The notes beneath the pieces were generated by a model that was not told the DNA's origin, did no database searches, and was given only the letters and a program-made list of their open reading frames with translations. This document shows positions 1 through 10,403 of a stretch of DNA of 64,000 bases, in pieces. How positions within the stretch are numbered: the first letter of the stretch is position 1; each line of letters starts with the position of its first letter. The translations under genes and the position numbers were made by a program. The DNA comes from Curvularia sp. ZM96 (Eukaryota > Ascomycota > Dothideomycetes > Pleosporales > Pleosporaceae). The DNA is taken from NCBI GenBank assembly GCA_022457065.1, contig JAJGBQ010000003.1:1426001-1490000 (forward strand), written 5' to 3'.

Positions 1-1
1 C

Positions 2-1051
2 TGTGAAGAGTCAGATGCGAATGAATCTCGACGCGCTCGCTCCACGAGTACCGACTCTGTTGCTCTGGCTATAAGGTTCAAGACTCCGACAAAGCCAGGT
101 ATTCACCGCAAGGACTCGGGACAGGAGCAGCCTACAACACCAGCCAAGCGCAAGCGAGAGCCATCGCCGGAGCCATCGCCGAAACTTGAATTGTTCAATC
201 CACGAGAAGAGGATTTCAATGCATGGCAACTGGGTGAGTCTGCTGACGATTTTGTCCAACGCCTCCAGCCATCTACTGCATCCATCTCCACATGTACTGG
301 CATCTGGGCCGAGAATCCTCACCGCGATCCGCGCAACAAGTTGCCATGCCCGCGTGTAGACTACTTCAGGATCTGCGGAAAGGGTTTGCTCGACCAATCC
401 CTCAACAACCGCTACCAGATTCGGGAGTCGAGTGCTACGCTACCAAAAGGAAGCTTAGCCAACACACTCATTCAGGAGGGCAAGTCTTTGCAAGAGCGGA
501 TTGCTAAGCTAGCAAGAGATACATATGTTCGTTCTGGGAAGGTAAGTTAAGGAAGCCCTAAGGCAGTGTTCGTGTTTGTCTTGTATCTAATCTCGTACAG
601 TGGATGTTGTTTGTCAGGTCGGAGGATGTTGACCGAGTGTGGAAACAAGTCGTGGCTGGTGTCATCGAAAACCAGCTTGGTTGCAGTTGCAAAGTGACAA
701 CTAGTGACAGGAACGATGAACACCTCAGTAAGTATTCCAGCTTTTTGGGGATTAGAGACGTGTCTGTGCTAAGTGCATTTAGTCTGCGTCTACACCAAAG
801 ACTTTCAGGATACCAAAGATGTTCTGCGTGTGCTTCACGAGCTAGAAAAGATGGACTTGGTCTCATCCAACAAGAGCATCTACTACAAATCTGATGCCTA
901 CACCTACCTCAATCTCGGACACGGAAAAGCAGCTAAATACGCACTACCGCCAGCCCTTTATGATTCCCGCTCCATGTTGGCTGCCCAAAAGGTATCCACG
1001 TCCAGTTTCATATCCCAGAAGAAGGAGTCTAAACCTGACGAACATTTGTAG
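2..1051 (+). CDS. DUF1917 (Bles03-like) family protein, 5' end outside window
   Basis: This is the 3' part of a gene whose start lies left of the window; the frame is open from base 2 and no in-frame ATG opens it here. Three exons fit: 2-541, 601-727 and 783-1051, with GTAAGT donors and CAG/TAG acceptors (introns of 59 and 55 bp), giving 311 residues in the window. The N-terminal part is basic and Ser/Pro-rich (PAKRKREPSPEPSPK), followed by a folded region with TGIWAENPH, LARDTYVRSGKWMLF and, near the end, VCVYTKDF and YKSDAYTYLNL. This order resembles the fungal DUF1917 family, related to human C11orf68/Bles03, whose biochemical role is not established. The last segment could be altered by a further intron starting at a GT near 981, but the stop at 1049-1051 gives a plausible end. 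Confidence 0.72.
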
Positions 1052-2737
1052 TTCTGAACGACTGGTGCTGCGGTGAAGATGGAAGCTATCTAGCAGGCCT
1101 ATGTGGGATTTCTGAACGCGATATACTGGTATCAACGCCTCGAGGCGCATCTACTATGGTAAGAAGAGGGTTTCATGAGGCATCTACTGGTTCTTTCAGA
1201 ATAGGTCAGCCGAACTATTTTCTTATCTGTTTGCTCCTTCCATCACACCTGAAGCGCATGTCCTTCATCGACGCCGTTCCGCACGTGGCCTGTAATTCGC
1301 AGGATACGCGTCAACACTGGAGGTTGTGCCGGCGCTAGACTGTAATCACTCTCTTCGAAGCAAGCACCCCGCTCGAGAAGCTCAACAATACAGCCACTCG
1401 AATGTCTGCGCACCATGCTGGAGCCCCATTTCCAAAGCGATCAAGGCAAACGTAAGCAAAACTTAAGTGTACTCCCGGTGCTTCAGCGAAACAGTAAAAA
1501 TCTTTACCGCTGCAAAGCATCTAGCCAATGCAGACCCAGCTTAGCACATCGTGTATGCAGCAATTACCGGCCAGTCCAGCCAGTAGAGAACAGCCGTGGT
1601 TGTTGAATCTCTCCGACCCAAGCGCGCCACTGGGAGACCTCAGAAAGCGTTGAACGTGCAGTTTCCGTTACTCGATAGCTACCTCGAGGACAGGGCTTCG
1701 AACGCCGTAGTTGGCCGCTTGTGCTTCATGACTCTAACCGACCATCACGGCATGTGAGAACCACGGAGGTCGCCGAATTTTCATCCCAACACTCTCTTTG
1801 CGATTTTGTTTCTTTCTTCTATCCGAGAACACGATCTGGGTGCGCCAACGCGGTCTCATTCGTCATGATATCCGAGGCCAAGTAAGAGACAGAATGAGTG
1901 AACTCCGGTTGAAATTCGGGTGAGTTGAGAAATTTCGGTCAGCTCCGGGAGTAGCCAGGCCACACAGATCAGGCTAGGCAGGTGGTTGCGGCGACGAAAG
2001 CCAGCTCACTGCATTTCCGTTACTCGATAGAAACCCAAGGTACGGTGCCTGACGTCTGCTTAGCTTCTCCGGAGAAATCGGAGTAGCCTCCCGATGGCAT
2101 CACCACTTACGGTTCTCTTGATCACCAGGCTGAAGATGAGGGATACCAAAATTCTCTAGGTCGCATTGCAACATAAGCTAGAAGGAGAGAATAGGATTCG
2201 TATCTAAGAATCCGCCCTCCAGTAGATATTCGAAGATGCAAAGGCATGACGCTCAACCGGTTGCCCTGCGCTAGGCCTTGTGGAACTAATCGGAGCGATC
2301 TCCTGCGCACTAAGCCACATCCTTGCATTTCCTTATCAGCAACACATGCACGTCTCTCTACACCACCTTCTGACCGAGGAAATGTTGTTTTCGGCACTCG
2401 ATGGTGTCCATAACCATAACATGTACTTTACGCTTTGGAAAAAAGTGCCACAGTATGAGAAGAACATACATGAGGACACGCCACACAGTTTGGTCCCGCA
2501 AGAGCGAGGAAAATATCGGGATTGTGCCTAGACTAAAGGCAACCCACGGTCGAGGCGCATGGTCAGAGCGGCCACGATAGCCTCGCCTCATCATACTAGT
2601 TACTCGATAGTATCGAGCAACACTTACATTAATGCAGGGTTGGCCGGTGGCCCGCCGTCCCCTGACCCACGCTGGCGAGAGCCAGACACCATGTACGATG
2701 TTTCGAGAATAGCCTGGGGTGGTTGTTAGCCATGGAC
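1052..2737. other. Gene-free spacer with a thrice-repeated short motif
   Basis: I find no supported gene here. Open frames are under about 90 codons and show no recognisable domain. The stretch holds three copies of a 12-bp motif (listed separately) and ends in the promoter of the allantoinase gene. It may be a worn mobile-element remnant, but no coding trace of a transposase is visible. Confidence 0.5.
1662..2620. repeat. Three direct copies of GTTACTCGATAG
   Basis: The 12-mer GTTACTCGATAG occurs at 1667-1678, 2019-2030 and 2599-2610. The first two copies extend to an identical 17-mer (TTTCCGTTACTCGATAG, 1662-1678 and 2014-2030). The third sits in a near-palindrome, because it is followed at once by TATCGAGCAAC, which is the reverse complement of its first half with one mismatch. 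Spacing is 352 and 580 bp. All copies lie in the gene-free spacer. Confidence 0.7.
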
Positions 2738-2744
2738 AGATAAG
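2738..2744 (+). promoter_or_regulatory. AreA-type GATA site upstream of allantoinase
   Basis: AGATAAG matches the HGATAR consensus of fungal nitrogen-regulatory GATA factors. It lies about 360 bp before the allantoinase ATG. A second copy in the opposite orientation (CTTATCT) is at 2923-2929. Purine-degradation genes are commonly AreA-dependent, so a role is plausible but inferred. Confidence 0.4.
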
Positions 2745-3100
2745 AGACAGTACCCCAGATTTTGGCGCTTTTGACAGTCGTTGTCTAAGCGTCTGAAGTT
2801 TCTCTTATTTAAGAAATTCAGTCTTCTGCTTCAACCATTATTACTCCCAATTTCTTTCCAAGAACTTCGCTTCAGTCCTCTTTGACTCTTGCAGACGTAC
2901 CGCTTACTGCGTCTCCTCAACGCTTATCTGCAGCCCACCCAACTACCGCCACACCACATTCTTCTTCCCCGCGTTCGCCGAAACCGGCTTGGGGTCGTAT
3001 ATAACTCTTGGATTCCTGACGTGGAGTAGAGCAGCTCTACGATTTCCATCCACAGTTCTTTACCTTCGTTGTTTCTTTCCAATCAATTCAACCTTCCAAC

Positions 3101-4798
3101 ATGGCCCCCCACGCAACGGAATCTTTGCCCGCTGCTCAGGCCCAACAATCTCAGCCCATAACTGTACTGGCTTCCTCAAGAGCTATCATTGGTGGCCGCC
3201 TTACTGAAGCTACCATTATTGTCTCAAATGTTACCGGCAAAATTACGTCCGTCTTCCACTCAGTGCTTCCGCGGACAGATTTCCCTGCAGGTACACCATA
3301 CACAGACTATTCTCCGCACATCCTCCTACCCGGACTTGTCGATGCCCATGTTCACCTTAATGAGCCAGGCCGAACAGAATGGGAAGGTTTCTGGACGGGT
3401 ACCCGAGCGGCAGCCTTTGGTGGAGTCACCACTGTCATCGACATGCCACTGAATGCTATCCCGCCCACGACCACTGTCGAGAATCTCAAGATCAAATGTG
3501 AGGCGTCTCAAGGCAAGTGCTGGGTCGACGTAGGTTTCTACGGAGGGGTTATCCCTGGCAACTCGGGAGATCTGAAAGCACTGGTCAAAGAGGGTGTTCG
3601 AGGATTCAAGGGCTTTTTGTGCGACAGTGGTGTAAGTTGCATTCTTGTGTTTCCTGGGTCCCCATCATGTGACACTAACACTTGCCCCTACAGGTCGAAG
3701 AATTCCCCGCAGTCTCCTCTCTCGACATTGAAAAGGCACTGCTTGAGCTCAAAGACTCAGCCACCACACTCATGTTCCACGCTGAAATGATCCCACCGAT
3801 TGCAGACTCCGTAGGTGACATCGTCCAAAGCTCTGGCCCACCTCTTGCCCCCAAGGGTTCCCTAACCTCCTACGACACCTTTTTGCAATCGCGGCCCCCT
3901 TCTTTCGAAACCTGTGCCGTGGCTGAGATCCTCTCATTGGCACATCTAGCTCCCGACCTGCAACTCCACATTGTACATCTCTCTGCCATTGAGGCCATCC
4001 CGCTACTACGCAAGGCGCGCGCAGACGGCATCAAAATTACCGCAGAGACATGCTTCCACTACCTTGCTCTTGCCGCCGAGGGTATCAAAGAGGGCGACAC
4101 ACGACACAAGTGTTGTCCACCCATCCGCTCGCAATCCAACCAAGACGGCCTCTGGGAAGAACTCCTCCAAGACACCGCCGACGGCGTCATCAAGACAGTG
4201 GTCTCAGACCACTCGCCCTGCACACCAGACATCAAGCTCTTGCCTACGCATCTCGCGCCTAAGTCACCGGAGGAGCAAGACTCGAGCGCCTCCTCCAACG
4301 CCGCAGCATCCGTGGAAAAGGGAGACTTCTTCGGCGCTTGGGGCGGCATTTCCAGCGTCGGTCTTGGTCTCCCTATTCTCTGGACCGAAGGCCAGAAGCG
4401 CTTCAACAGCTCCTCCTTCAGCATCGAAGATATCGTGCGCTGGTGCTGCAAGAATACCGCGAAGCAAGTTGGTCTCGAGCACAGCAAGGGTGACCTGGGT
4501 GTAGGCTTTGATGCCGATATTGTGGTTTTTGACGATGAGGCGGAGTTTATGGTATGTGATTTCCTCTTATTTCCATTTGACTGGGCTGGATATGATGGGC
4601 TAACGGATGTCATAGGTTGAACCCAGCACCATGCTCTTCCGCAACAAGGTGTCGCCGTATGAGAATAAGACGCTCAAGGGTGTCGTGAGGGAGACTTGGC
4701 TGCGTGGTCAGCGCGTCTTCTCGCGCGCAGAAGGGTTCTCGGAGAAGAGTGGACCCCAGGGTAAGTTGCTGCTTGAGCCGAGGAAGATGAATGCGTAA
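3101..4798 (+). CDS. Allantoinase
   Basis: This gene encodes an amidohydrolase that opens the allantoin ring to allantoate in purine nitrogen salvage. Exons 3101-3631, 3694-4551 and 4616-4798 join in frame (donors GTAAGT and GTATGT, acceptors CAG and TAG) to give 523 residues. The cyclic-amidohydrolase metal motif [10 protein letters not shown] starts near residue 81, with the two metal-binding His at about 83 and 85. GFKGF near residue 170 holds the Lys expected to be carboxylated. HAEM, HIVHLS and SDHSPC supply the later metal and catalytic residues. The combination [20 protein letters not shown] is typical of allantoinase (Dal1) rather than dihydroorotase or dihydropyrimidinase. The ATG follows a pyrimidine-rich leader, and two AGATAAG sites upstream suggest AreA control. 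It is convergent with the lectin gene on the other strand. Confidence 0.93.
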
Positions 4799-5085
4799 TC
4801 GAGACATTGCATGAGGTGGCGTTATGTGAGAAAACTGACGAAAGGATGATTTTGTTTTTATTTTTCATGCTGCATAGATGGCGTTCAAGGGAGGGACACG
4901 GATCTCGCATTTCGGCATTCCAACATTCATGTGCAAAGGAAGAGGGTCTTGGATTATGCTTCGTTTCGATTTCTCTGGATTCAGCTACATAATACAAACC
5001 GATGATCAACCGAGTCCATATACTAATGCCCGCCGTACGCCTTGTCCAATGCATCGCGTGAGAATGGCCTGGCAAGGATGCCGAT

Positions 5086-6581
5086 CTACAAGTACTTCTT
5101 GGGCGCAGCGTCCCTCCTCGTCTTGTACAGCATGTATGCACCAGTAATTGTGAGCTGTACCGCAACAGCTATGAACAAGAAGGTGGTAAGACTAGGTCCC
5201 TTGCTGACAATAACTATCCCACCAATTAGCGTGCTGATTAAATTTGAACGGAGATAGAAAATAGGTGAAAAAAGGACAAAAGAAGCGGAAGCAAACTCAC
5301 CATTCCCCATGACTTCAGGCAGCATCTGAGCGACGCTGTAATGATTCCTGTCTAGAGCATTGTGGATCTGATTCATCATGTCTTTGAAGTCCTTAGACTC
5401 CAAGTCTCGTAGTGTCTGCGCCGTAGCACGCTCCACCTTTTCAACATTGCGCATAGTACCTGCACTGCGATCATCGATAGAGACAATGCGCTCCATGAGT
5501 TTGTTCCAGCGCTCATTGTTGTCCTCCTTCATTGAATCAACCACGTTACGAAGGTCGCGAAGCTCGTTAAGGCGATTCGTGAGGGTTGCAATGTGGTGGT
5601 CGACCAGTTGGATGCGGTTGTGCAGATCGGCGAATTGTTCTTGTTGAGTGCGGAAGCTGTCTGGAGACGCATCTTGAATTGCATCAGGGAACGAAGAAGA
5701 GCCCGAGTACGGCTGGCTTTGTTGCTGGTTTTGCCTCTGCGAGTTTACGTAGTCCTTCTTGTTGGGGTTGGGCGGCTCGCGAAGGTGCGTGTTGATGGTG
5801 GATACGACGAATTTGTGCACTTCGAATGAGTCGGGGTTTTCGGCGGAAGATGCGCTGATACCAAAGTAGTAGCCTTCAGGGAGTGCAACCTACGGTGATA
5901 GTTAGTGTGTTGAATCATCGAAACCCAAGGCCACGTCAAGTTTACCTTGTCCGTCTTGAAACAGAGCTCCCCATCAACAATGACTTCCAGGTATTGCTCT
6001 GTATGGTGCAGCTTGATTGGCGTGAGCTCTCCACGGTTCCTGTACGCATAGTCACATTTGCCAAAGGCCAGTGTGTCTGGATCAGGATGGGACTTGATGT
6101 TCTTTGTTCCATCATTGAGAAAACCACGGATAGATCCTCCGTGTCCTTCATACTGGTCTATGAGTAATACCAGTCCGTCAAAGTTGGGCGCAGTAAACAA
6201 GCTCGCAGGTGTCTCGTGCGCCTGTGAGTCCCTCACATACCAAAACTGCAGGTTACCACCTCCACGTTCCATTCCCGTTGCTCTGAAGTCCAGCTCTGCC
6301 ATCCAATCGCCCTTGTGGTGCAGCGGATCCTGTGCCCATATTGAACCGCGCTTACTGCCAGGGTATGGGGGTGTAAGGATTATGCGATCCGAGAGGATTT
6401 GGGGGGTGTAGTCATCTGTGCCTTGAACGACGAAGTGAGGGATTGTAATGTGATCATTCGTGATGGGCTCCTTCGCTTTGTAGCCGAAACTGAGGTTTTC
6501 CATTATGTGGTCGGCGTGTACCGTGGAGACCGCAAGGGCCGACCAGGCAATAGCGCGCAGCGATTGTGATGTGATGTACAT
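5086..6581 (-). CDS. L-type lectin cargo receptor (ERGIC-53/Emp47-like)
   Basis: The product is a type I membrane lectin that should cycle between ER and Golgi and assist glycoprotein export. Exons are 6581-5946, 5889-5301 and 5213-5086 (introns of 56 and 87 bp), giving 450 residues. A signal peptide (about residues 1-24, ending STVHA) precedes a legume-lectin-like domain with FDGLVLLIDQYEGHGG and RGFLNDG. A Pro/Gln-rich hinge and a long coiled coil (HNRIQLVDHHIATLTNRLNE onward) follow, then one hydrophobic span near the C-terminus. The last four residues are KKYL, which fits the KKXX dilysine signal for COPI retrieval. The first in-frame ATG is at 6581; a leucine codon at 6596 also opens the frame but is not a likely start. 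It shares a 722-bp divergent promoter with prohibitin-2. Confidence 0.9.
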
Positions 6582-7303
6582 GGTGAAGAGGCGCAACAGC
6601 TCAGTGCGGGCTGATACTGCTTCGAATTGGAGATTGTGTACGGCAGGACGAGTACTCGGCCTGATGGTCTCGAGTTAGTTGACATATGTAAGTAAGTACG
6701 TTTGTACAATCAAACCTACGTCGTCGTCTGCACAAACGGCTAGGCCAAGCTCTACACAAGTGGCAGGATGGATTGCTTTGGATAGAAAGAAACGAAGAGC
6801 AACTGGGTATCACAAAACGACAGCAATGTACAAGAAATGAACAAGTGCCACCAGATGGGCAGATAGGAAACTTGAGAATGGGAGTGGGAGCTTATGGACA
6901 GCTGTGCTTTAAAGTTACCCCAATTCACATTGATTGGGTGGTCCCTGCGCTAACACGATGCGACAGCCATGGCAAGCCCCTCTGCAAGATGAGACGGCGA
7001 GAACGTGAGGATATTCGGCTCCAAACCAGGAACTGATGGCAATGTTTCAAGGTGTCCAAAAACAACGGAGACACGGCGTAGAAAACAAATAGAAAGAGTA
7101 TAACCCAGTCGCGACGTGTGACGGATTACGAGACATGTCACTACGCGGAGGGCGGTCTTGGCGCGTGCCTGGGTGCCGGGGGTCATGATTCGCCGATGAC
7201 CATTTTCTCCATCGTCTACCTCATCACCGAGCTCATCCGCCATTGTCGCCGCCTTCACGCCTCACATACCCCACCCTTCCCGCCTCACAAGCACACCACA
7301 GCC
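6582..7303. other. Divergent promoter between lectin and prohibitin genes
   Basis: This 722-bp spacer lies between two outward-reading starts. I see no supported ORF or strong element in it, only CT-rich leader sequence just before the prohibitin ATG. Confidence 0.6.
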
Positions 7304-8384
7304 ATGGCTGCACCGGATCCCAAGGAAGCATGGTCGCGCATTCAAAATGAGCTTACACGACGAAGCGCCCGATTTGGAGGGGCCGGCGGCGGCGGACCAC
7401 CCAAGGGTGTCTTTGGAGGCATCGGAGGATTGCTGCTTGTCGGCGGCGGAATCTGGATGGCAAACAATGCGCTTTTCAACGGTATGTATCTCTTTACGAA
7501 TGGAATCTTGGGAGAACTCCCATCCCATGATCTATGAGCATTACATGCTAACCCGCAACAGTTGATGGTGGCCACCGAGCAATCAAGTACACCCGAATTG
7601 GTGGCGTGCAGAAGGAAATCTACAGTGAAGGAACCCACTTCCGCATTCCCTGGTTCGAGACTCCCATTACCTACGATGTGCGCGCCAAACCACGAAACGT
7701 CGCTTCTCTTACTGGCACCAAGGACTTGCAGATGGTTAACATAACTTGCCGTGTATTGTCAAGGCCGCGGGTCGAGGCGCTACCTCAGATTTACCGGACA
7801 CTGGGCACAGATTATGACGAGAGAGTACTGCCATCGATTGTCAACGAGGTCTTGAAGAGTGTGGTGGCGCAATTCAACGCCAGCCAACTTATCACACAGC
7901 GTGAAAACGTTAGCAGGCTAGTACGGGACAACCTTGTTAGGAGAGCTGCGCGCTTCAATATCATGCTGGATGATGTTTCCTTGACAGTGAGTAACCCTTG
8001 TCAAATCACCTTCCCCTCCTACCCCGCCACCAACTAACACAATCTCAGCACCTCGCCTTTTCTCCAGAGTTCACAGCTGCAGTAGAAGCCAAACAAGTTG
8101 CTCAGCAAGAAGCCCAGCGCGCAGCTTTCGTTGTTGATAAGGCCCGCCAGGAGAAGCAGGCCACCGTCGTCCGCGCCCAGGGTGAGGCCCGTTCGGCAGA
8201 GCTGATTGGTGACGCCATCAAGAAGAGCAGGAGTTACGTTGACCTGAGGGAGTTTGAGAACGCGAGGAGCATTGCCAGCATCTTGCAGCAGAGCAACAAC
8301 AAGGTCTACCTTGACAGCAAGGGTCTGGGCCTGGATATCAGCCAGAGTAATGCGGACAAGGAGCAGCGCGCGAGCAGGAAGTAA
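7304..8384 (+). CDS. PHB2: Prohibitin-2, mitochondrial inner-membrane scaffold
   Basis: PHB2 forms a ring complex with PHB1 in the mitochondrial inner membrane and supports respiratory-chain assembly, m-AAA protease control and cristae structure. Exons 7304-7481, 7562-7986 and 8049-8384 give 312 residues, the usual length for the family. A Gly-rich N-terminus ([12 protein letters not shown]) leads into a single membrane anchor at roughly residues 36-55. The SPFH domain follows ([55 protein letters not shown]). A C-terminal coiled coil ([20 protein letters not shown]) precedes the SLGLD-like tail. The long N-terminal extension before the anchor favours PHB2 over PHB1. The start at 7304 is the first ATG that yields this N-terminus. 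Confidence 0.96.
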
Positions 8385-9140
8385 AGAGATGATGATACGA
8401 AAGAAGGATAATTGGAGCGAACTCCCTCTTGCAGACCACGACCATGTATAATTACCCTGCGGGGAGAAAAAGCGAGGTGCAAGCGTGCTATTGCGTAGCT
8501 TTCCACTCATGTTTAAATATCAAAGGATTCCGTCCTCACTCATAACTTGCGGTGTGGATAAATTAGCACATTGGTGCATTGTATTATACTCTCAGCTGGT
8601 GTCGTGTGGTACCATGTTACCCGTCTTGGTTTTTCCGTTATCGTCTTGGGATGTTTCAGATTCACCTTCGCTCATCTCCCCATGGAAATGTGGACGTGTT
8701 TATGCAAAGTGGTCAGGATTGTTTTTGTTCCTGTACCATCAACTTCAAGATTAGAGATGTAATACTCCGTAGATAAAGGTTGGAACCCGAAATGACGGGA
8801 CCATGGGCCAGAACAGGTCTTCAGCTCCGAAGACACCATAGCAACAGCCAGCAAGGTCTCCGCTTAATCATGCGGTCAAAGCGCTGCCGATACGGGCTGA
8901 ATGGCGGCGGGCACGGGCAAGAACATTAGCGAAGAGATCGTCTGACGTCAGTCAGTACGGGCAAGACAACTTCAGCATCACATATAAACCAAGGTCCAAA
9001 GTGGTCCGGTCCATGACAAGTTTTTGTTTGATTGGTTCTACACGTCCAACATGGTGGTGAAATCTATTCAGCTCCTCCCACTTATGCCTTGATGCCGTAA
9101 CTCGTTATCGATCGTGTCGCGTACCCCGATGGTGGCGCGC
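8385..9140. other. Convergent intergenic region with CRE and TATA-like elements
   Basis: This region lies between the 3' ends of the prohibitin and ubiquitin-eS31 genes. Instead of only terminator sequence it holds a full CRE palindrome at 8943-8950 and a CATATAAA box near 8979. No protein-coding ORF of substance follows; the first downstream ATG (9051) opens only 13 codons. Confidence 0.5.
8943..8950. promoter_or_regulatory. CRE palindrome TGACGTCA
   Basis: This is a perfect cAMP-response element, the binding site of ATF/CREB bZIP factors such as fungal AtfA. It sits about 30 bp before a TATA-like box in a convergent spacer, so any transcript it drives on the + strand would run antisense into the 3' end of the ubiquitin-eS31 gene. 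Confidence 0.4.
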
Positions 9141-9712
<572 letters not shown>

Positions 9713-10403
9713 GGCGGCCTAAGCAATCGTGTCGTGATTGCTTTCCTCAGCGTGATGCAGAAAGGTTGTGAAAAGAAAAGTCCGAAGACGAGTGCTTGGA
9801 AGATGAAATTCCTGTGGATCGCGTAAGCGAGTGTGGCGGGCCAAGGTGCTGGTCTGTGCCCTGTGCGGATCAAAAGCACGTGATTGTGCCCGGACGCGAT
9901 CGATGCGCTAGCGCCAGCTTCGGCCATGGGCGGCTAGCGGTCGCCGGGGTGACGGTTATGCCAGCGATTGTTGTGCCCTGACTTCATGCAGTAGTACTCA
10001 GCTATTCCCGCCTGCGCTACTTTTATCCTCCTCCACTTTACTCTCCATCTTCTGCACCCGCATTTTCTTTCATCTCTAGTATCAATTGCTTTGTTTAGCG
10101 ACTGACACTAAAACACTTCTTTATCTGCAGCTCTAGCTACAGGCTTCGGCCCCATACTTACTTGACGCAGGCTACTGGGAGATTGCATCTGTACTGAGGA
10201 TACCATAAGGATACCGACCGCCCGGCGGAGCGCCGCTTGCACTGCGTGAGGTATGTTTGTTGAATGCCCATTGTTTCCGTCCGAAAGCTTGCATCTGCAA
10301 GTGGACGCGAAGGTAACACGACGACTAACAATTCATCAGTTTCGGACCCCATAGGACTTTTTCCCTCCTCGAGAACCGACTCCGGACTCGACCTGCATAA
10401 GAT
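9713..10403. other. Divergent promoter of eS31 and Ace2-like genes
   Basis: The 691-bp spacer separates two outward-reading starts. It contains CACGTGAT at 9877-9884 and CT-rich tracts around 10015-10075 that look like the transcription-start region of the zinc-finger gene, implying a long 5' leader. No supported ORF is present. Confidence 0.55.
9877..9884 (+). promoter_or_regulatory. CACGTGAT box upstream of the eS31 gene
   Basis: The sequence matches the Cbf1-type E-box (CACGTGA) found before ribosomal protein genes in several ascomycetes. It lies about 165 bp upstream of the eS31 ATG. Its function here is inferred from position only. Confidence 0.35.

Noticed and set aside
4059..4613. 184-codon frame antisense to allantoinase
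   Set aside because: It overlaps conserved coding sequence on the other strand and has Ser/Pro-rich shadow composition.
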